Shown here in pieces: positions 51,950 through 61,667 of a DNA stretch of 64,000 nt. The position numbers were made by a program, and so were the translations under genes. The first letter of the stretch is position 1; each line of letters opens with the position of its first letter. The stretch is from Corynebacterium pseudokroppenstedtii (GTDB lineage: Bacteria; Actinomycetota; Actinomycetes; Mycobacteriales; Mycobacteriaceae). Location of the stretch: positions 620,001 to 684,000 of the forward strand of contig NZ_JAEUWU010000001.1 of assembly GCF_019754945.1 (NCBI RefSeq), read 5' to 3'. Below the pieces are notes generated by a model, which saw only the letters and a program-made list of their open reading frames with translations, did not search any database and was not told the DNA's origin.

Positions 51950-54199
51950 CTATCGGAATAAGTTAACAACTGACCCCACGACCGATCCATTATTCCCGGA
52001 CAGAGGATTGTCATTAACCATATAAGTCCAGGTAGAACTAGGCCGACGAAGACCGCGCTCGCCGAGATCGGCACCATTGTTATCGATCGTGACATGCCTC
52101 CACGTTTCAACCGCATCATCAACGGCTCCGGTGGCAAGATTCTTAAACTCGGCAATCGACATTCGGTGAAATTCATCGACCGGATTCTCTCGGGCGAGTG
52201 CGCGAAGGTGAATAGACTCCCGAATGTCATCCAGATATTCGAGGTGCCGTGCCCAATGTTCGTCGAGGTGAAAGAGCTCGACGTCACGGGCCGCCTGAAC
52301 TTGGACATCATGCGGCACCGTCAAATCGCGGTGAGCACGGCGCTGTAATTCCTTCAAGGCAACGTCGGAATCGAGAATATCGCTACGCCGCTCGTCAATA
52401 ATGACCCGTTGTTCATTGATGAGCTTGTTATATTTCCACGTATTAGCGTGAATCTGAAGCATTTGTCCTTCAGTGACACGCTGACAGTGATCCACAAAGG
52501 AATACACCTTTTTCTGCGTCAATTGCCCGTTGTTATCGGGAATTGCATTGATGGATTCGCCCGCTCCACCGACTGCGATGACGTCGTCCTCGAGCGAGAC
52601 GAAAATGACGCTGGACCCAGGATCGCCCTGCCGCCCGGCGCGGCCGCGGAGTTGGTCGTCGAGACGGGCGCTGCGGTGGCGTCCGAATCCGACGACGGCG
52701 AGGCCTCCGGCTGCAACGACGTCGTCGCGGTACTGTTCGTGTGCTCCGCCGAGTTTGATGTCTGTTCCTCGTCCGGCCATTTGTGTGGATACGGTGACGC
52801 GTCCGGGGAGTCCGGCGTCGGCAATGATGCGTGCTTCTTTTTCGTGGTTTTTTGCGTTGAGGACGACGCAGTCGACTCCGATGTCTTGGAGTGCGTTTTG
52901 GATGTCTTCGGATTCGGCGACGTTGTGGGTTCCGACGAGGACTGGGCGGCCGGCTTGTTGGAGTTGTTGGATGTGTTCGATGATGCCGCGGCGTCGGTCG
53001 TCGGCGGTGCTGAAGATTCGGTCTGCTTCGTCGTCGCGAATACAGGGAACATGGGGGTCAATGACGGCAACGCCGAGGCCATAGAATTGGCGGAGTTGTT
53101 CGGAGGCGGCGGTGGCCGTTCCTGTCATTCCGCACAGGTTGGTGTAGCGGCCGAGGAGCGCTTGGATGGTGATGGTGTCGAGCACTCGCCCACCGTCGGT
53201 GACGTCGAGTCCTTCTTTTGCTTCGACGGCGGATTGTAGTCCGTCCGGCCAGCGTTGGAGGTCGGCTATGCGCCCTTTTGAATTGTCGACGAGGGCGACT
53301 TTCCCATCCCTAACGATGTAGTGAACATCCTTAACAAGGAGTTCTTTGGCGTGGAGGGCGACGTTGACTTGGACGAGCGTGGTGCTGATGTTTTCTGCGT
53401 CGTAGAGCGATGAGAGGCCGAGACGTTTTTCGACGGTGTGAGCGCCTTTGTCAGTAAGGAACACGTTTCGTTGGTCGTCGTCAACGCTGTAATCCTCGTC
53501 TTTGATCAGTCGTCGGACGACTTCACTAATGCGGCCGGTAGGGGCGTGACCGGGTGCGCTGCCGGCCAGGACGAGAGGAACGAGGGCTTCGTCGACCATG
53601 ACTGAGTCGGCTTCATCGACGATGGCGACGTCTGGTGTGGGCTGTACTTGGTCTTGTCGGCGTGTGATCAAGTGGTCGCGGAGGACGTCGAATCCTATTT
53701 CATTGATTGATCCGAAAACGATGTCGTTAGAGTATGTGGCGCGGCGTTGGTCCGCGGTCATGTGTTCTTGGATGGCACCGACGGTCACGTCAAAGAAATC
53801 GAACAGTGGTCCCATCCAGTCGGCGTCGCGTCCTGCTAAGTAGGAGTTGACGGTGATGCAATGGATTTTTCGCCCCTGATGGGCATAGATGATCGCCGCC
53901 AGTGCCCCGACGAGTGTTTTTCCTTCGCCGGTGGCCATTTGTATGACATTACCTTTAAGGAGTTCCTGGGCTCCTCGGAGTTGGCAGTCGAATGGGGTGA
54001 GTCCGATTGTTCGCGTGGAGGCTTCTCGGAGCGTTGCGAACATGGTGGCATGGTCTTCGTCCCGTAGCGCGGTGTCGAAGGTTCTTCGGAGGTCGGCGTC
54101 GGTAAGTGTGGCTGTGTGGTCTCCTAGCGTAGTGGCGCGAGAGAGCTCAGCTGTGTTTTTTCGCCGGGAACCGGTGAGTTTCCGAAGCCATGTGGCCAT
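51950..54199 (-). CDS. secA2: Accessory secretion ATPase SecA2
   Basis: A 749-residue SecA paralogue. Walker A is ATGEGKT at 89-95, Walker B is IVDEADSVMVDEA, and TQMAGRGTDIKLGG closes the second RecA domain. It is shorter than housekeeping SecA (normally over 800 residues) and ends without the Cys-rich zinc tail. This, and the location beside the CDP-alcohol phosphatidyltransferase gene, match Rv1821 and corynebacterial SecA2. It exports a subset of proteins. The ATG follows AAGGA. The + strand is strongly G+T-rich through much of this gene. Confidence 0.94.
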   Translation of the reverse strand: MATWLRKLTGSRRKNTAELSRATTLGDHTATLTDADLRRTFDTALRDEDHATMFATLREASTRTIGLTPFDCQLRGAQELLKGNVIQMATGEGKTLVGALAAIIYAHQGRKIHCITVNSYLAGRDADWMGPLFDFFDVTVGAIQEHMTADQRRATYSNDIVFGSINEIGFDVLRDHLITRRQDQVQPTPDVAIVDEADSVMVDEALVPLVLAGSAPGHAPTGRISEVVRRLIKDEDYSVDDDQRNVFLTDKGAHTVEKRLGLSSLYDAENISTTLVQVNVALHAKELLVKDVHYIVRDGKVALVDNSKGRIADLQRWPDGLQSAVEAKEGLDVTDGGRVLDTITIQALLGRYTNLCGMTGTATAASEQLRQFYGLGVAVIDPHVPCIRDDEADRIFSTADDRRRGIIEHIQQLQQAGRPVLVGTHNVAESEDIQNALQDIGVDCVVLNAKNHEKEARIIADAGLPGRVTVSTQMAGRGTDIKLGGAHEQYRDDVVAAGGLAVVGFGRHRSARLDDQLRGRAGRQGDPGSSVIFVSLEDDVIAVGGAGESINAIPDNNGQLTQKKVYSFVDHCQRVTEGQMLQIHANTWKYNKLINEQRVIIDERRSDILDSDVALKELQRRAHRDLTVPHDVQVQAARDVELFHLDEHWARHLEYLDDIRESIHLRALARENPVDEFHRMSIAEFKNLATGAVDDAVETWRHVTIDNNGADLGERGLRRPSSTWTYMVNDNPLSGNNGSVVGSVVNLFR

Positions 54200-54372
54200 A
54201 GAGGTCGTCCTTGCTACGTGAAAAGATTACGGGTGATTACGTTAGCGTTTTTTATTTGGCATCATGTTCCGTGTCCGGTGAGACCGGGCCGTCCACCCAG
54301 CGTAGTCTAGATGGTGGTGGCGATGGGGAGTCGTTTCTTGGCAAAGTCCCACCAGGTGGGAACGATTCGGGT

Positions 54373-54378
54373 TAATCT
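54373..54378 (+). promoter_or_regulatory. Candidate -10 for a leaderless rraA transcript
   Basis: TAATCT ends seven bases before ATG 54386 and supports that start over the in-frame 54311 and 54323 starts. Confidence 0.45.
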
Positions 54379-54385
54379 TCTGGCT

Positions 54386-54922
54386 ATGAATAGTAAACGT
54401 GAGTCCGCTCATGACAGTGCGGGCGCCCAGGAGATTATTCCCACAGCCGATATTGTCGACGTTGTTGGCCCGTCGGTGCGCTCGTGTGATGTGCAATTCT
54501 TCAACTACGGCGGCCGCGCTGAGTTTGCCGGCCAGATTTCGACGGTTCGGTGTTATGAGGATAACGCCCTTCTTAAATCTGTGTTGGGTACTGCCGGAGA
54601 CGGTCGTGTGCTTGTTGTGGATGGTGGCAGAAGCGTCCACACAGCGTTGATGGGGGATAACGTCGCTGCACTTGGGCATGATCATGGTTGGTCTGGGATC
54701 ATTATTTATGGCGCTATCCGTGACTCTGCGGAGATCAAGGATATGGATTTCGGTGTGAAAGCTCTGGGCACGAATCCGCGGAAATCCAGCAAAACTGGTG
54801 ATGGTGAGCGCGATGTTGTCGTGAACTTTGGCGGAGTGGATTTTATTCCTGGCCAGTATGTGACATGCGATGCCGATGGGATCGTCGTCACTGAGAGGCC
54901 TGTCTCCCCACCTCAGACCTAG
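54386..54922 (+). CDS. rraA: RraA-family protein (RNase E regulator or HMG aldolase-like)
   Basis: A 178-residue protein with the RraA/MenG fold. [19 protein letters not shown] at the N terminus, [18 protein letters not shown] and [14 protein letters not shown] are the conserved segments. Family members either inhibit RNase E or act as 4-hydroxy-4-methyl-2-oxoglutarate aldolases; YGAIRDS supports the general family but does not separate the two. ATG 54386 gives the family length and lies behind a candidate leaderless -10. It is followed by tRNA-Pro. Confidence 0.88.
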   Translation: MNSKRESAHDSAGAQEIIPTADIVDVVGPSVRSCDVQFFNYGGRAEFAGQISTVRCYEDNALLKSVLGTAGDGRVLVVDGGRSVHTALMGDNVAALGHDHGWSGIIIYGAIRDSAEIKDMDFGVKALGTNPRKSSKTGDGERDVVVNFGGVDFIPGQYVTCDADGIVVTERPVSPPQT

Positions 54923-54980
54923 TTTTTTGCGGTCGCAACCAGCTGCGGTATGCTGCAGTGGTTGCCTCTCATGGGGTGAT

Positions 54981-55054
<74 letters not shown>

Positions 55055-55093
55055 CACGATAACAATTTGGACCGTTACATATGGGGATGTGTT

Positions 55094-56008
55094 GTGCATA
55101 TAGACCCTGATGGACGCGGTTCTTCTCACTCTCTTGATGGTGATTCGCCCGCCATGACACCATCTAGGCCGGCGTATTCTCCCGGCCAGCAGATTCCTAC
55201 CCGATCTCAACGTAATCGCCCTGCCTTTGTCTCATCTGAGAACCGCGTGGAAGCTGCCAACTCCTTTCATCGTGGCGTTTCGGACTATGGTTCTGTGCGG
55301 CCTGGCTACCCCGCTGATGTTGTTGATCTCCTCGCGCGCCACATTGGCAAGGCCGATTACCGCGAGTTCAACGCTCCACTGCGGATACTGGACATAGGCG
55401 CAGGCCCGGGCTCATTGACAATAGATCTTGACGAACGTTTTCCAGGTGGCGTCCTCGCATCCGATCCTTCGCCTGAGATGACCCATTTATGTATGGCGCG
55501 TCTCCCCCATATCCCGGTCCTTCGAACTCGTGCGGAGACGATTGGGCTCACCGATTCGTGCCTCACTGCGGCAACGTGTGCACAAACGTGGCATTGGCTC
55601 GATACAGACCAGGCATGCCGTGAGCTGGACAGGGTTCTGATTGCTGGCGGGGTGTGTCTGCTTGTATGGAACACACTCGATGTCGGTGTCCCCTGGGTGC
55701 ATCGATTAGCGAGGATTATGCATTCAGGGGATATATTGCGCCCCGGTTTCATCCCTCAGGTCGCGCCACCATGGACTATTACTGACGAATGGCGTGGTAC
55801 ATTCAACCAGGCCATCACGGCACACAACATTATCCACCTGGCCCATACCCGGTCCTATTGGTTACGGTCCACGGAAACAACGCGCGAGCACGTCGATAAT
55901 AATCTTCGCTGGTATCTCTACCAGCACCTTGAACTACCTCAACATCAGCCAATCGAGTTGCCCTATAGGACGGACGCATTCATTATGCGCCGCCAGCACG
56001 AGGCGTGA
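55094..56008 (+). CDS. SAM-dependent methyltransferase of unknown substrate
   Basis: About 304 residues. LRILDIGAGPGSLTIDLDERF is motif I of class I methyltransferases, ASDPSPEMTHL supplies the acidic motif II residue, and TCAQTWHWLDTDQACREL is motif III of the UbiE/trans-aconitate-like group. The substrate is unknown. The start is uncertain: GTG 55094 follows GGGGA, but TTG 55067 and ATG 55154 are possible, and the first 60 residues appear disordered. It lies between tRNA-Pro and the convergent cmk-der gene. Confidence 0.78.
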   Translation: MHIDPDGRGSSHSLDGDSPAMTPSRPAYSPGQQIPTRSQRNRPAFVSSENRVEAANSFHRGVSDYGSVRPGYPADVVDLLARHIGKADYREFNAPLRILDIGAGPGSLTIDLDERFPGGVLASDPSPEMTHLCMARLPHIPVLRTRAETIGLTDSCLTAATCAQTWHWLDTDQACRELDRVLIAGGVCLLVWNTLDVGVPWVHRLARIMHSGDILRPGFIPQVAPPWTITDEWRGTFNQAITAHNIIHLAHTRSYWLRSTETTREHVDNNLRWYLYQHLELPQHQPIELPYRTDAFIMRRQHEA

Positions 56009-56014
56009 CAGGGA

Positions 56015-58369
56015 CTACTTCCTCCCTCTCTTTTCCCGTACACGCACAGCAATGCGCACGGGCGAGCCTATAAAGCCGAAGGTTTCCCGGAACTTCCGTT
56101 CGAGGAAACGTCGGTACCCGTGTTCCAAGAAGCCAGTGGTAAACAGCACGATAACCGGCGGCCGTGTGGATGCCTGCGTCGCAAACAACACTCTCGGCAA
56201 ACGACCACCCCGCATCGGAGGAGGCGTCTCAGCAATGACCGCCCGCAGCCACGTATTGAGTTGACCTGTAGGAACACGCCCATCCCAGCTCTCTAGGGCC
56301 TCGATCATTGCGGGCTCGAGCTTGTGAATCGCCCGCCCGGTTTTCGCCGAGATGTTCACACGCCGGGCCCACGGGATGTGCGAGAGCTGCAACTCAATCT
56401 CGCGGTCGAGCATATCCCGTCGATCCTCATCAACCATGTCCCACTTGTTGTAGGCAACCACGAGCGCGCGGCCGGAATCCAAGATCATACGTAGGACACG
56501 CTGATCTTGTTCAGTCACCGGCTCAGAGGCGTCGACAATGAAGACAACGACCTCCGCCGCATCGATCGCTCCCCGGGTACGCAGGCCCGCGTAATACTCG
56601 TGCCCCGTTGCCTTCTTCGTTTTCTTCCGAATACCAGCAGTATCGACGAAGGTCCACGTCTTTTGATCAAGTTCAACGAGCGAGTCCACAGGGTCAACGG
56701 TCGTGCCCGCAACATCATCGACGACGGCCCGATCCTCCCCTGTCATTTTGTTGAGCAAACTCGACTTACCGACGTTAGGTTTGCCGACGAGGGCGACCCG
56801 GCGCGGCCCCGATGTGATGGATTCTTGCCGTGGTTTGTCCGGGAAGAGTCGGATGACTTCATCGAGGACATCGGCGGCGCCGTGGCCGTGTTTGGCCGAC
56901 ACCGGGTAGGGGTTGTCGAGCCCGAGTGCCCAGAATTCTGCGAGGTCGCCGTACTGCGTGGGCGAGTCGAATTTATTGGCGACGAGGACCACGGGTTGCT
57001 CGGCGCGGTGTAGTTTGCGGGCGAGCATTTCATCGGATGCGGTGATGCCGACTTGGGTGTCGACGACGAAGACGATGACGTCGGCTGTTTTCATCGCACC
57101 TTCGGCTTGGCGGGCGATGGCCGCGTGCATGCCTTTAGCGTCGGGGTCCCATCCGCCGGTGTCCTGTACCCAGAAGCGTCGGCCGTTCCATTCGCCGAGG
57201 TATGAGATGCGGTCGCGTGTGACTCCTGGGAAGTCTTCGACGACGGCTTCACGGCGTCCGATAAAGCGATTGACGAGTGTGGATTTGCCGACGTTGGGCC
57301 GACCGAGGATGGCGACTGTGCACAGTGCTTCGGAGGTGTATCCGGCGTCGTCGAAGACACCGAATGCTTCCTCTACGGAGTGCCAATCGGTGTCACTGTC
57401 GGAGGTGACGAGGAGGTTGTTGACCTCATCGTCGGTGATGTCACCGTCGATTGCATCGCCGCTGGTTTGGTCAGTGTCATCGCCGTCGTCGGCTCGGTCG
57501 TATTCAGAGTCAGCCTGTTCGGGGCTAGCCTGTTCCCCCGTGTCGGCGCTGTCCTCGTCGGCAATAGCCTGGCCTTCTGTCGTGGTGAAGACGAGGTCAT
57601 CGAGTGAACCGTCCTCATCAGGCCGGTCGTCGTCGGCTCGGTCGTTATCGCTGCTCGATTGGCGAACAAGGGAGATGATGGTCTCGACGACGTCATCAAT
57701 GCCCTGGTGGCTCGTGTCAACAACGATGGCGTCGTCGGCTGGCATGAGCGGCGAATCTGCCCGCGATGAATCCTTACGGTCGCGTTCTTGAACGTCCCGT
57801 AAAACCTCGTCGAAGGTGACGTCTCGGCCGGCTTCACGATCCTGGTCGTACCGGCGTTGGGCCCGGATGCTCGGCTCAGCCGTCATGAAGACTTTGCAGG
57901 GTGCGTCGGCTAGAACGACGGTGCCGATATCTCGTCCTTCGACTACGCATCGTCCGGCCTTGTGGGCCAATGAGCGTTGCAGTGCTACGAGGTTCTGGCG
58001 GACTTCAGGGATCGCTGCGATCGACGAAACGGCCCGAGTCACTCGTGCCGTCCGGATGTCATCGGCCACGTTCGTCCCGTCGAGAATGACTTCGGTGGAG
58101 TGCGGGTCGTCGTTGATGGTGATGGGGAGGCTAGACGTTGCCTCGATGACAGCGTCCGAGTCGTCGGGGTCGATTCCGGCATTAAGAACGTGGAGGGTGG
58201 CCACGCGGTACATGGCTCCGGTGTCTAAGTAGGACGCGTTCAATCGCGAGGCGACGGTACGACAGACCGTCGATTTGCCTGTGCCGGATGGTCCATCGAC
58301 CGCGACGATCAACCCTCCCTCTGGAGTGTTGGCGAGTGTTGAGTCATCCGATGTACGAGTAGTTGACAT
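56015..58369 (-). CDS. cmk-der: Bifunctional cytidylate kinase / GTPase Der
   Basis: A 784-residue fusion. Cmk (about 17-225) has P-loop GPSGTGKST at 26-34 and phosphorylates CMP/dCMP. After an acidic linker of about 100 residues, Der (about 350-784) has two GTPase domains ([17 protein letters not shown] and [18 protein letters not shown]) and a KH-like C-terminal domain; it aids 50S ribosome assembly. Mycobacteria encode these as two neighbouring genes. The ATG at 58369 follows TTAGGAG at eight bases, so I reject an in-frame start at 58417. It is downstream of rluB in the conserved chain. Confidence 0.95.
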   Translation of the reverse strand: MSTTRTSDDSTLANTPEGGLIVAVDGPSGTGKSTVCRTVASRLNASYLDTGAMYRVATLHVLNAGIDPDDSDAVIEATSSLPITINDDPHSTEVILDGTNVADDIRTARVTRAVSSIAAIPEVRQNLVALQRSLAHKAGRCVVEGRDIGTVVLADAPCKVFMTAEPSIRAQRRYDQDREAGRDVTFDEVLRDVQERDRKDSSRADSPLMPADDAIVVDTSHQGIDDVVETIISLVRQSSSDNDRADDDRPDEDGSLDDLVFTTTEGQAIADEDSADTGEQASPEQADSEYDRADDGDDTDQTSGDAIDGDITDDEVNNLLVTSDSDTDWHSVEEAFGVFDDAGYTSEALCTVAILGRPNVGKSTLVNRFIGRREAVVEDFPGVTRDRISYLGEWNGRRFWVQDTGGWDPDAKGMHAAIARQAEGAMKTADVIVFVVDTQVGITASDEMLARKLHRAEQPVVLVANKFDSPTQYGDLAEFWALGLDNPYPVSAKHGHGAADVLDEVIRLFPDKPRQESITSGPRRVALVGKPNVGKSSLLNKMTGEDRAVVDDVAGTTVDPVDSLVELDQKTWTFVDTAGIRKKTKKATGHEYYAGLRTRGAIDAAEVVVFIVDASEPVTEQDQRVLRMILDSGRALVVAYNKWDMVDEDRRDMLDREIELQLSHIPWARRVNISAKTGRAIHKLEPAMIEALESWDGRVPTGQLNTWLRAVIAETPPPMRGGRLPRVLFATQASTRPPVIVLFTTGFLEHGYRRFLERKFRETFGFIGSPVRIAVRVREKRGRK

Positions 58370-58465
58370 CACTAAACTCCTAATTAATCCGTTCTGCCAT
58401 TGCATAATCCCTGTCACATCGGATCACACGAGACTGGACGCGAAAGCTCTACATAGTACGGGTTA

Positions 58466-59302
58466 TTACATATCAACAGCATTAAACAAGCTGGTCAGTT
58501 CCGAACGGTTCAGCGCACGCAGAGTTCCCGGAGTTTGTTCTCCCAACTGCACCGTATGGATTTTGGTTCGAACCAGCTCCTGCACCGGGAAACCAGCTGC
58601 TTTGAGCATCCGTCGCACGATGTGCTTGCGCCCCTCGTGAAGAACCACTTTCACGAGCGAACGGCCTTGCCAGACGTCGATGATGTCGGCGTCGTCGGCG
58701 CGAGCGATGCCATCGTCCAATTCAATCCCCTGCGTCAGGCGTCGGAGATCTTTCTTATCGACCTCGCCGAGAACAGTCGCGAGGTAGGTTTTCTTGATTC
58801 CGTATTTGGGATGAATCAACCGGTTCGCTAGCTCGCCATCATTGGTCAAGAGGAGAAGCCCCTGTGTCGCAGCATCCAAACGACCGACGTGGAAAAGCCT
58901 CTGACCAGCGTCTACTTTCTCACCAACAATATCGCCGACGCAGGGCCGGCCCATATCATCGTGCATGGTGGACTGAACACCGCGTGGTTTGTTCAACGCG
59001 AAGTATTGCATCGTTTCATCGACGACGACTCTGCTGCCATCAACACGAATTACGTCATGATCGGGATCTACGCGAACACCCTGACGGGTCACAATGTCCC
59101 CATTGACCTCGACGCGTCCCTCGTCGATGAGCTTTTCAGACATCCTTCGCGAGGCGACGCCAGCAGCAGCCAAGACCTTCTGCAGGCGAATGCCCTCGCC
59201 TGAATGATGGGCGGGTGATGTGCCCTTGACGTGTTGATGGCGGGCGGGCTTGGCCTTGGGTACGTATTCCGGTGTGCCGTCACGGCGAGCGGTAGAAGCC
59301 AC
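58466..59302 (-). CDS. rluB: 23S rRNA pseudouridine synthase RluB (RsuA/RluB/E/F family)
   Basis: A 278-residue enzyme. It has a disordered N terminus (about 1-35), an S4 RNA-binding domain (IRLQKVLAAAGVASRRMSEK) and the catalytic domain with GRLDAATQGLLLLTNDGELA, where the Asp is the nucleophile. It makes a pseudouridine in 23S rRNA. The GTG start at 59302 follows GGAAAGG. The 250-bp upstream gap to bioD has no gene I can support. In most actinobacteria rluB directly follows scpB; here bioA and bioD lie between. Confidence 0.94.
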   Translation of the reverse strand: MASTARRDGTPEYVPKAKPARHQHVKGTSPAHHSGEGIRLQKVLAAAGVASRRMSEKLIDEGRVEVNGDIVTRQGVRVDPDHDVIRVDGSRVVVDETMQYFALNKPRGVQSTMHDDMGRPCVGDIVGEKVDAGQRLFHVGRLDAATQGLLLLTNDGELANRLIHPKYGIKKTYLATVLGEVDKKDLRRLTQGIELDDGIARADDADIIDVWQGRSLVKVVLHEGRKHIVRRMLKAAGFPVQELVRTKIHTVQLGEQTPGTLRALNRSELTSLFNAVDM

Positions 59303-59552
59303 GATGTGGACCTTTCCGTATTTATGCGTTATTTACACTTTTGAAAAACAGAGGATAACGTGGCGCCGTTTCATAGCATGAAAAATAAGCGGCCGTCCAC
59401 GGAAAACATATGGTGACCGGTGAGTCTATCACGTTCTTTACTCGTGTCATCATCTTGACGAGCGTGGCGACGCAATCGCACTGCAGCAGATCTGCCGAGC
59501 GCACACTCACCGGGCGACAAACGCGGTGACGTCGCCAGTCAACCTCTAGCAG

Positions 59553-60245
59553 TTAATCACTCTCACGAGTCACCCGATCGACAACATCTAGTACGAAAAA
59601 CCCCGGTGCCTCCTGTACAAACCGCTGCTGAGACCACCCGCCCGCTCCCTCGGGTATGTAGCCCAAGACATCGGTCCCGGTAACCACCGGCAAGTCTTCC
59701 TTATTACACCGCGTCGCCAAATCTGGGGAATCCGGAATGGACCCACCAATTAAACCAAGAACGGTCAGACCCCGGCGCGCGGCAGCTTCCACCGTCAATT
59801 CAGCCTCGTTCAAACTTCCGAGGCCTGTTGAGCACACAACAATAACCGGGGCACCCAGTTCTCGAGCTAAATCAGCAATGGTCCAGTCCTGACCAATACG
59901 TACAAGGAGCCCACCAGCCCCCTCGACGAGAACGACGCGGCCAGGCTTGTCAAAAGACTTGATCTTCTCAGCAACGGTTGTGAGCTCGGGGTATGGCATA
60001 TTCGCCCGGCGCGCCGACGTCGCTGGGGCAAGCGGTTCGGGGAACCGGTATAGCGTCTCCGCATTATCAATACCGGTCAAGGCGGTAATACGGGGAGCGT
60101 CGCCTTTGCCTTCGGGTTCGCCAGTTTGCGCCGGCTTCACAATGAAGGGTTCATATCCCCCTTTCTGAAGGACGCAGGCAACTGCTCCGGTAGCGACTGT
60201 CTTGCCAACATCTGTCCCTGTTCCCGTCATAATGACAATGCTCAT
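59553..60245 (-). CDS. bioD: Dethiobiotin synthetase BioD
   Basis: A 230-residue ATP-dependent carboxylase that closes the ureido ring from 7,8-diaminopelargonate and CO2. The P-loop is GTGTDVGKT, with KPAQTGE and VEGAGGLLVRI as further active-site segments. The ATG at 60245 is seven bases after GAGGAG; a TTG two codons upstream is too close to it. It follows bioA by 67 bases. That gap has only a weak GGTCAG/CTGACC hairpin (60265-60285), so bioA-bioD is probably one transcript. Confidence 0.95.
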   Translation of the reverse strand: MSIVIMTGTGTDVGKTVATGAVACVLQKGGYEPFIVKPAQTGEPEGKGDAPRITALTGIDNAETLYRFPEPLAPATSARRANMPYPELTTVAEKIKSFDKPGRVVLVEGAGGLLVRIGQDWTIADLARELGAPVIVVCSTGLGSLNEAELTVEAAARRGLTVLGLIGGSIPDSPDLATRCNKEDLPVVTGTDVLGYIPEGAGGWSQQRFVQEAPGFFVLDVVDRVTRESD

Positions 60246-60312
60246 TGTCAATCTCCTCTCATTAGGTCAGTGAATAATCCTGACCGAAAACCTTTGTGAT
60301 GACTCCGGTCAC

Positions 60313-61647
60313 TTAGGCCGACGCAGCGACAATGTTCCGCATCGCTGCACAGATTTTTTCGATGTCACTGCTGGTCGATATAAACGGCGGCATGCTATAA
60401 ACCAGTTTTCCGAAAGGTCGAAGCCACACCCCCGACTCCACGGCTACCTTCGTCGCGACCTTCATATCGACAGGTTGAGCTAGTTCGACGACGCCGATAG
60501 CGCCCAGGACACGCACTGATGACACCTGTTCGGCATCGGCAAGCGGGGCCAAACCGTGGCGTAATTCCTGTTCAATACGGGGAACTGTCGATCGCCAGTA
60601 GCCGTCATCAATGAGGTCGCCCGCGGCGCGAGCCACCGAGCATGCCAGTGGGTTGCCCATGAAAGTCGGCCCGTGCATCAAAGCTCCGCCACCCTGGGGT
60701 GTCGAAATCACCTCGCCCACGCGCCGGGTGGTCAGCGTGGCGGCAAAACTCATCATTCCCCCGGTCAGGGCTTTGCCGACGCACATAATGTCCGGGGTGA
60801 TCGTGGCCGCCTCGCAGGTAAAGAGGCTTCCCGTGCGTCCGAAACCTGTGGCGATCTCGTCGGCAATGAGGAGGATGTCGTGGTCATAGCACACGCGGCG
60901 AAGGCCAGCAACCAATCGTGGGTCGTGGAATCGCATGCCGCCGGCCCCCTGCACGACAGGCTCGATAATCACTCCCGCGATGGTGTCGTCGATATATGTT
61001 GCAAATTCACGTAGATAAGACTCGATCTCATCGTCGCTGAGGCGCACACCACCGTCACCGTCGTCACCGGAAGAATAGTCCACGTCGCATCGTGGATCAG
61101 CTGGAGGTTCGGGGGCGAAAACTTGTTCCACCAAGGTGCCCCGCCACAGTGAGTGCATGCCGCCCTCGGGGTCGCACACACTCATGGGCCCCTGAGTGTC
61201 GCCGTGATACCCACGTCGCCACGTCACGAGCCGGTTCCGTTCTGGGTGGCCATGCCCCATCTGATATTGGAGGGCCATCTTGATGGCGACCTCAACAGAG
61301 ACCGATCCCGAATCAGAATAAAAAACCAGGTCAAGACCCTCTGGCGTGATATCTACCAGCCACTCGGCTAAATCCACCGCCGGTTTGTGAGTCAGCCCGC
61401 CAAACATCACATGCGGCATCTGATTAATTTGCCTGTGCGCGGCCTCAACCAAGTGCGGGTGGCGATGTCCGTGTGCTACAGCCCACCAGGAACTCATCCC
61501 GTCAATGATGTTTCGACCATCGTCAAGATGCAGCGTAACTCCCTCCGCGGACGTCACAGGGATGGAAGGGACTGCTGCTGGCATCGGGCCGTATGGATGC
61601 CAAATATGTTCTTGGTCGAAACGTGCAAGATCCTCCATACTTGCCAC
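60313..61647 (-). CDS. bioA: Adenosylmethionine-8-amino-7-oxononanoate aminotransferase BioA
   Basis: A 444-residue PLP enzyme that makes 7,8-diaminopelargonate with SAM as amino donor. IWHPYGPM near the N terminus and GMSSWWAVAHGHRHP are BioA signatures. LIADEIATGFGRTG and CVGKALTGGMMSFAA hold the PLP-site Asp and Lys. The start is GTG 61647 or ATG 61638. Neither bioB nor bioF is in this window. Biotin auxotrophy through lack of bioF is known in corynebacteria. A BioQ-like palindrome overlaps its promoter region. Confidence 0.96.
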   Translation of the reverse strand: MASMEDLARFDQEHIWHPYGPMPAAVPSIPVTSAEGVTLHLDDGRNIIDGMSSWWAVAHGHRHPHLVEAAHRQINQMPHVMFGGLTHKPAVDLAEWLVDITPEGLDLVFYSDSGSVSVEVAIKMALQYQMGHGHPERNRLVTWRRGYHGDTQGPMSVCDPEGGMHSLWRGTLVEQVFAPEPPADPRCDVDYSSGDDGDGGVRLSDDEIESYLREFATYIDDTIAGVIIEPVVQGAGGMRFHDPRLVAGLRRVCYDHDILLIADEIATGFGRTGSLFTCEAATITPDIMCVGKALTGGMMSFAATLTTRRVGEVISTPQGGGALMHGPTFMGNPLACSVARAAGDLIDDGYWRSTVPRIEQELRHGLAPLADAEQVSSVRVLGAIGVVELAQPVDMKVATKVAVESGVWLRPFGKLVYSMPPFISTSSDIEKICAAMRNIVAASA

Positions 61648-61650
61648 CCT

Positions 61651-61667
61651 ACTGAACAGTGTTCAGT
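61651..61667. promoter_or_regulatory. Perfect BioQ-like operator palindrome
   Basis: ACTGAACAGTGTTCAGT is a perfect 8-1-8 palindrome. Its core TGAAC-N3-GTTCA (61653-61665) has the form reported for the TetR-family biotin repressor BioQ. It ends four bases before the bioA GTG, and its TGA on the minus strand is the stop codon of scpB. Confidence 0.75.

Noticed and set aside
52409..53239. 276-codon open frame opposite secA2
   Set aside because: It is an antisense artefact of G+T-rich sequence; SecA2 motifs are intact on the other strand.
59322..59510. 62-codon leftward frame between rluB and bioD
   Set aside because: No start signal or family resemblance was seen; it occupies the probable rluB promoter region.
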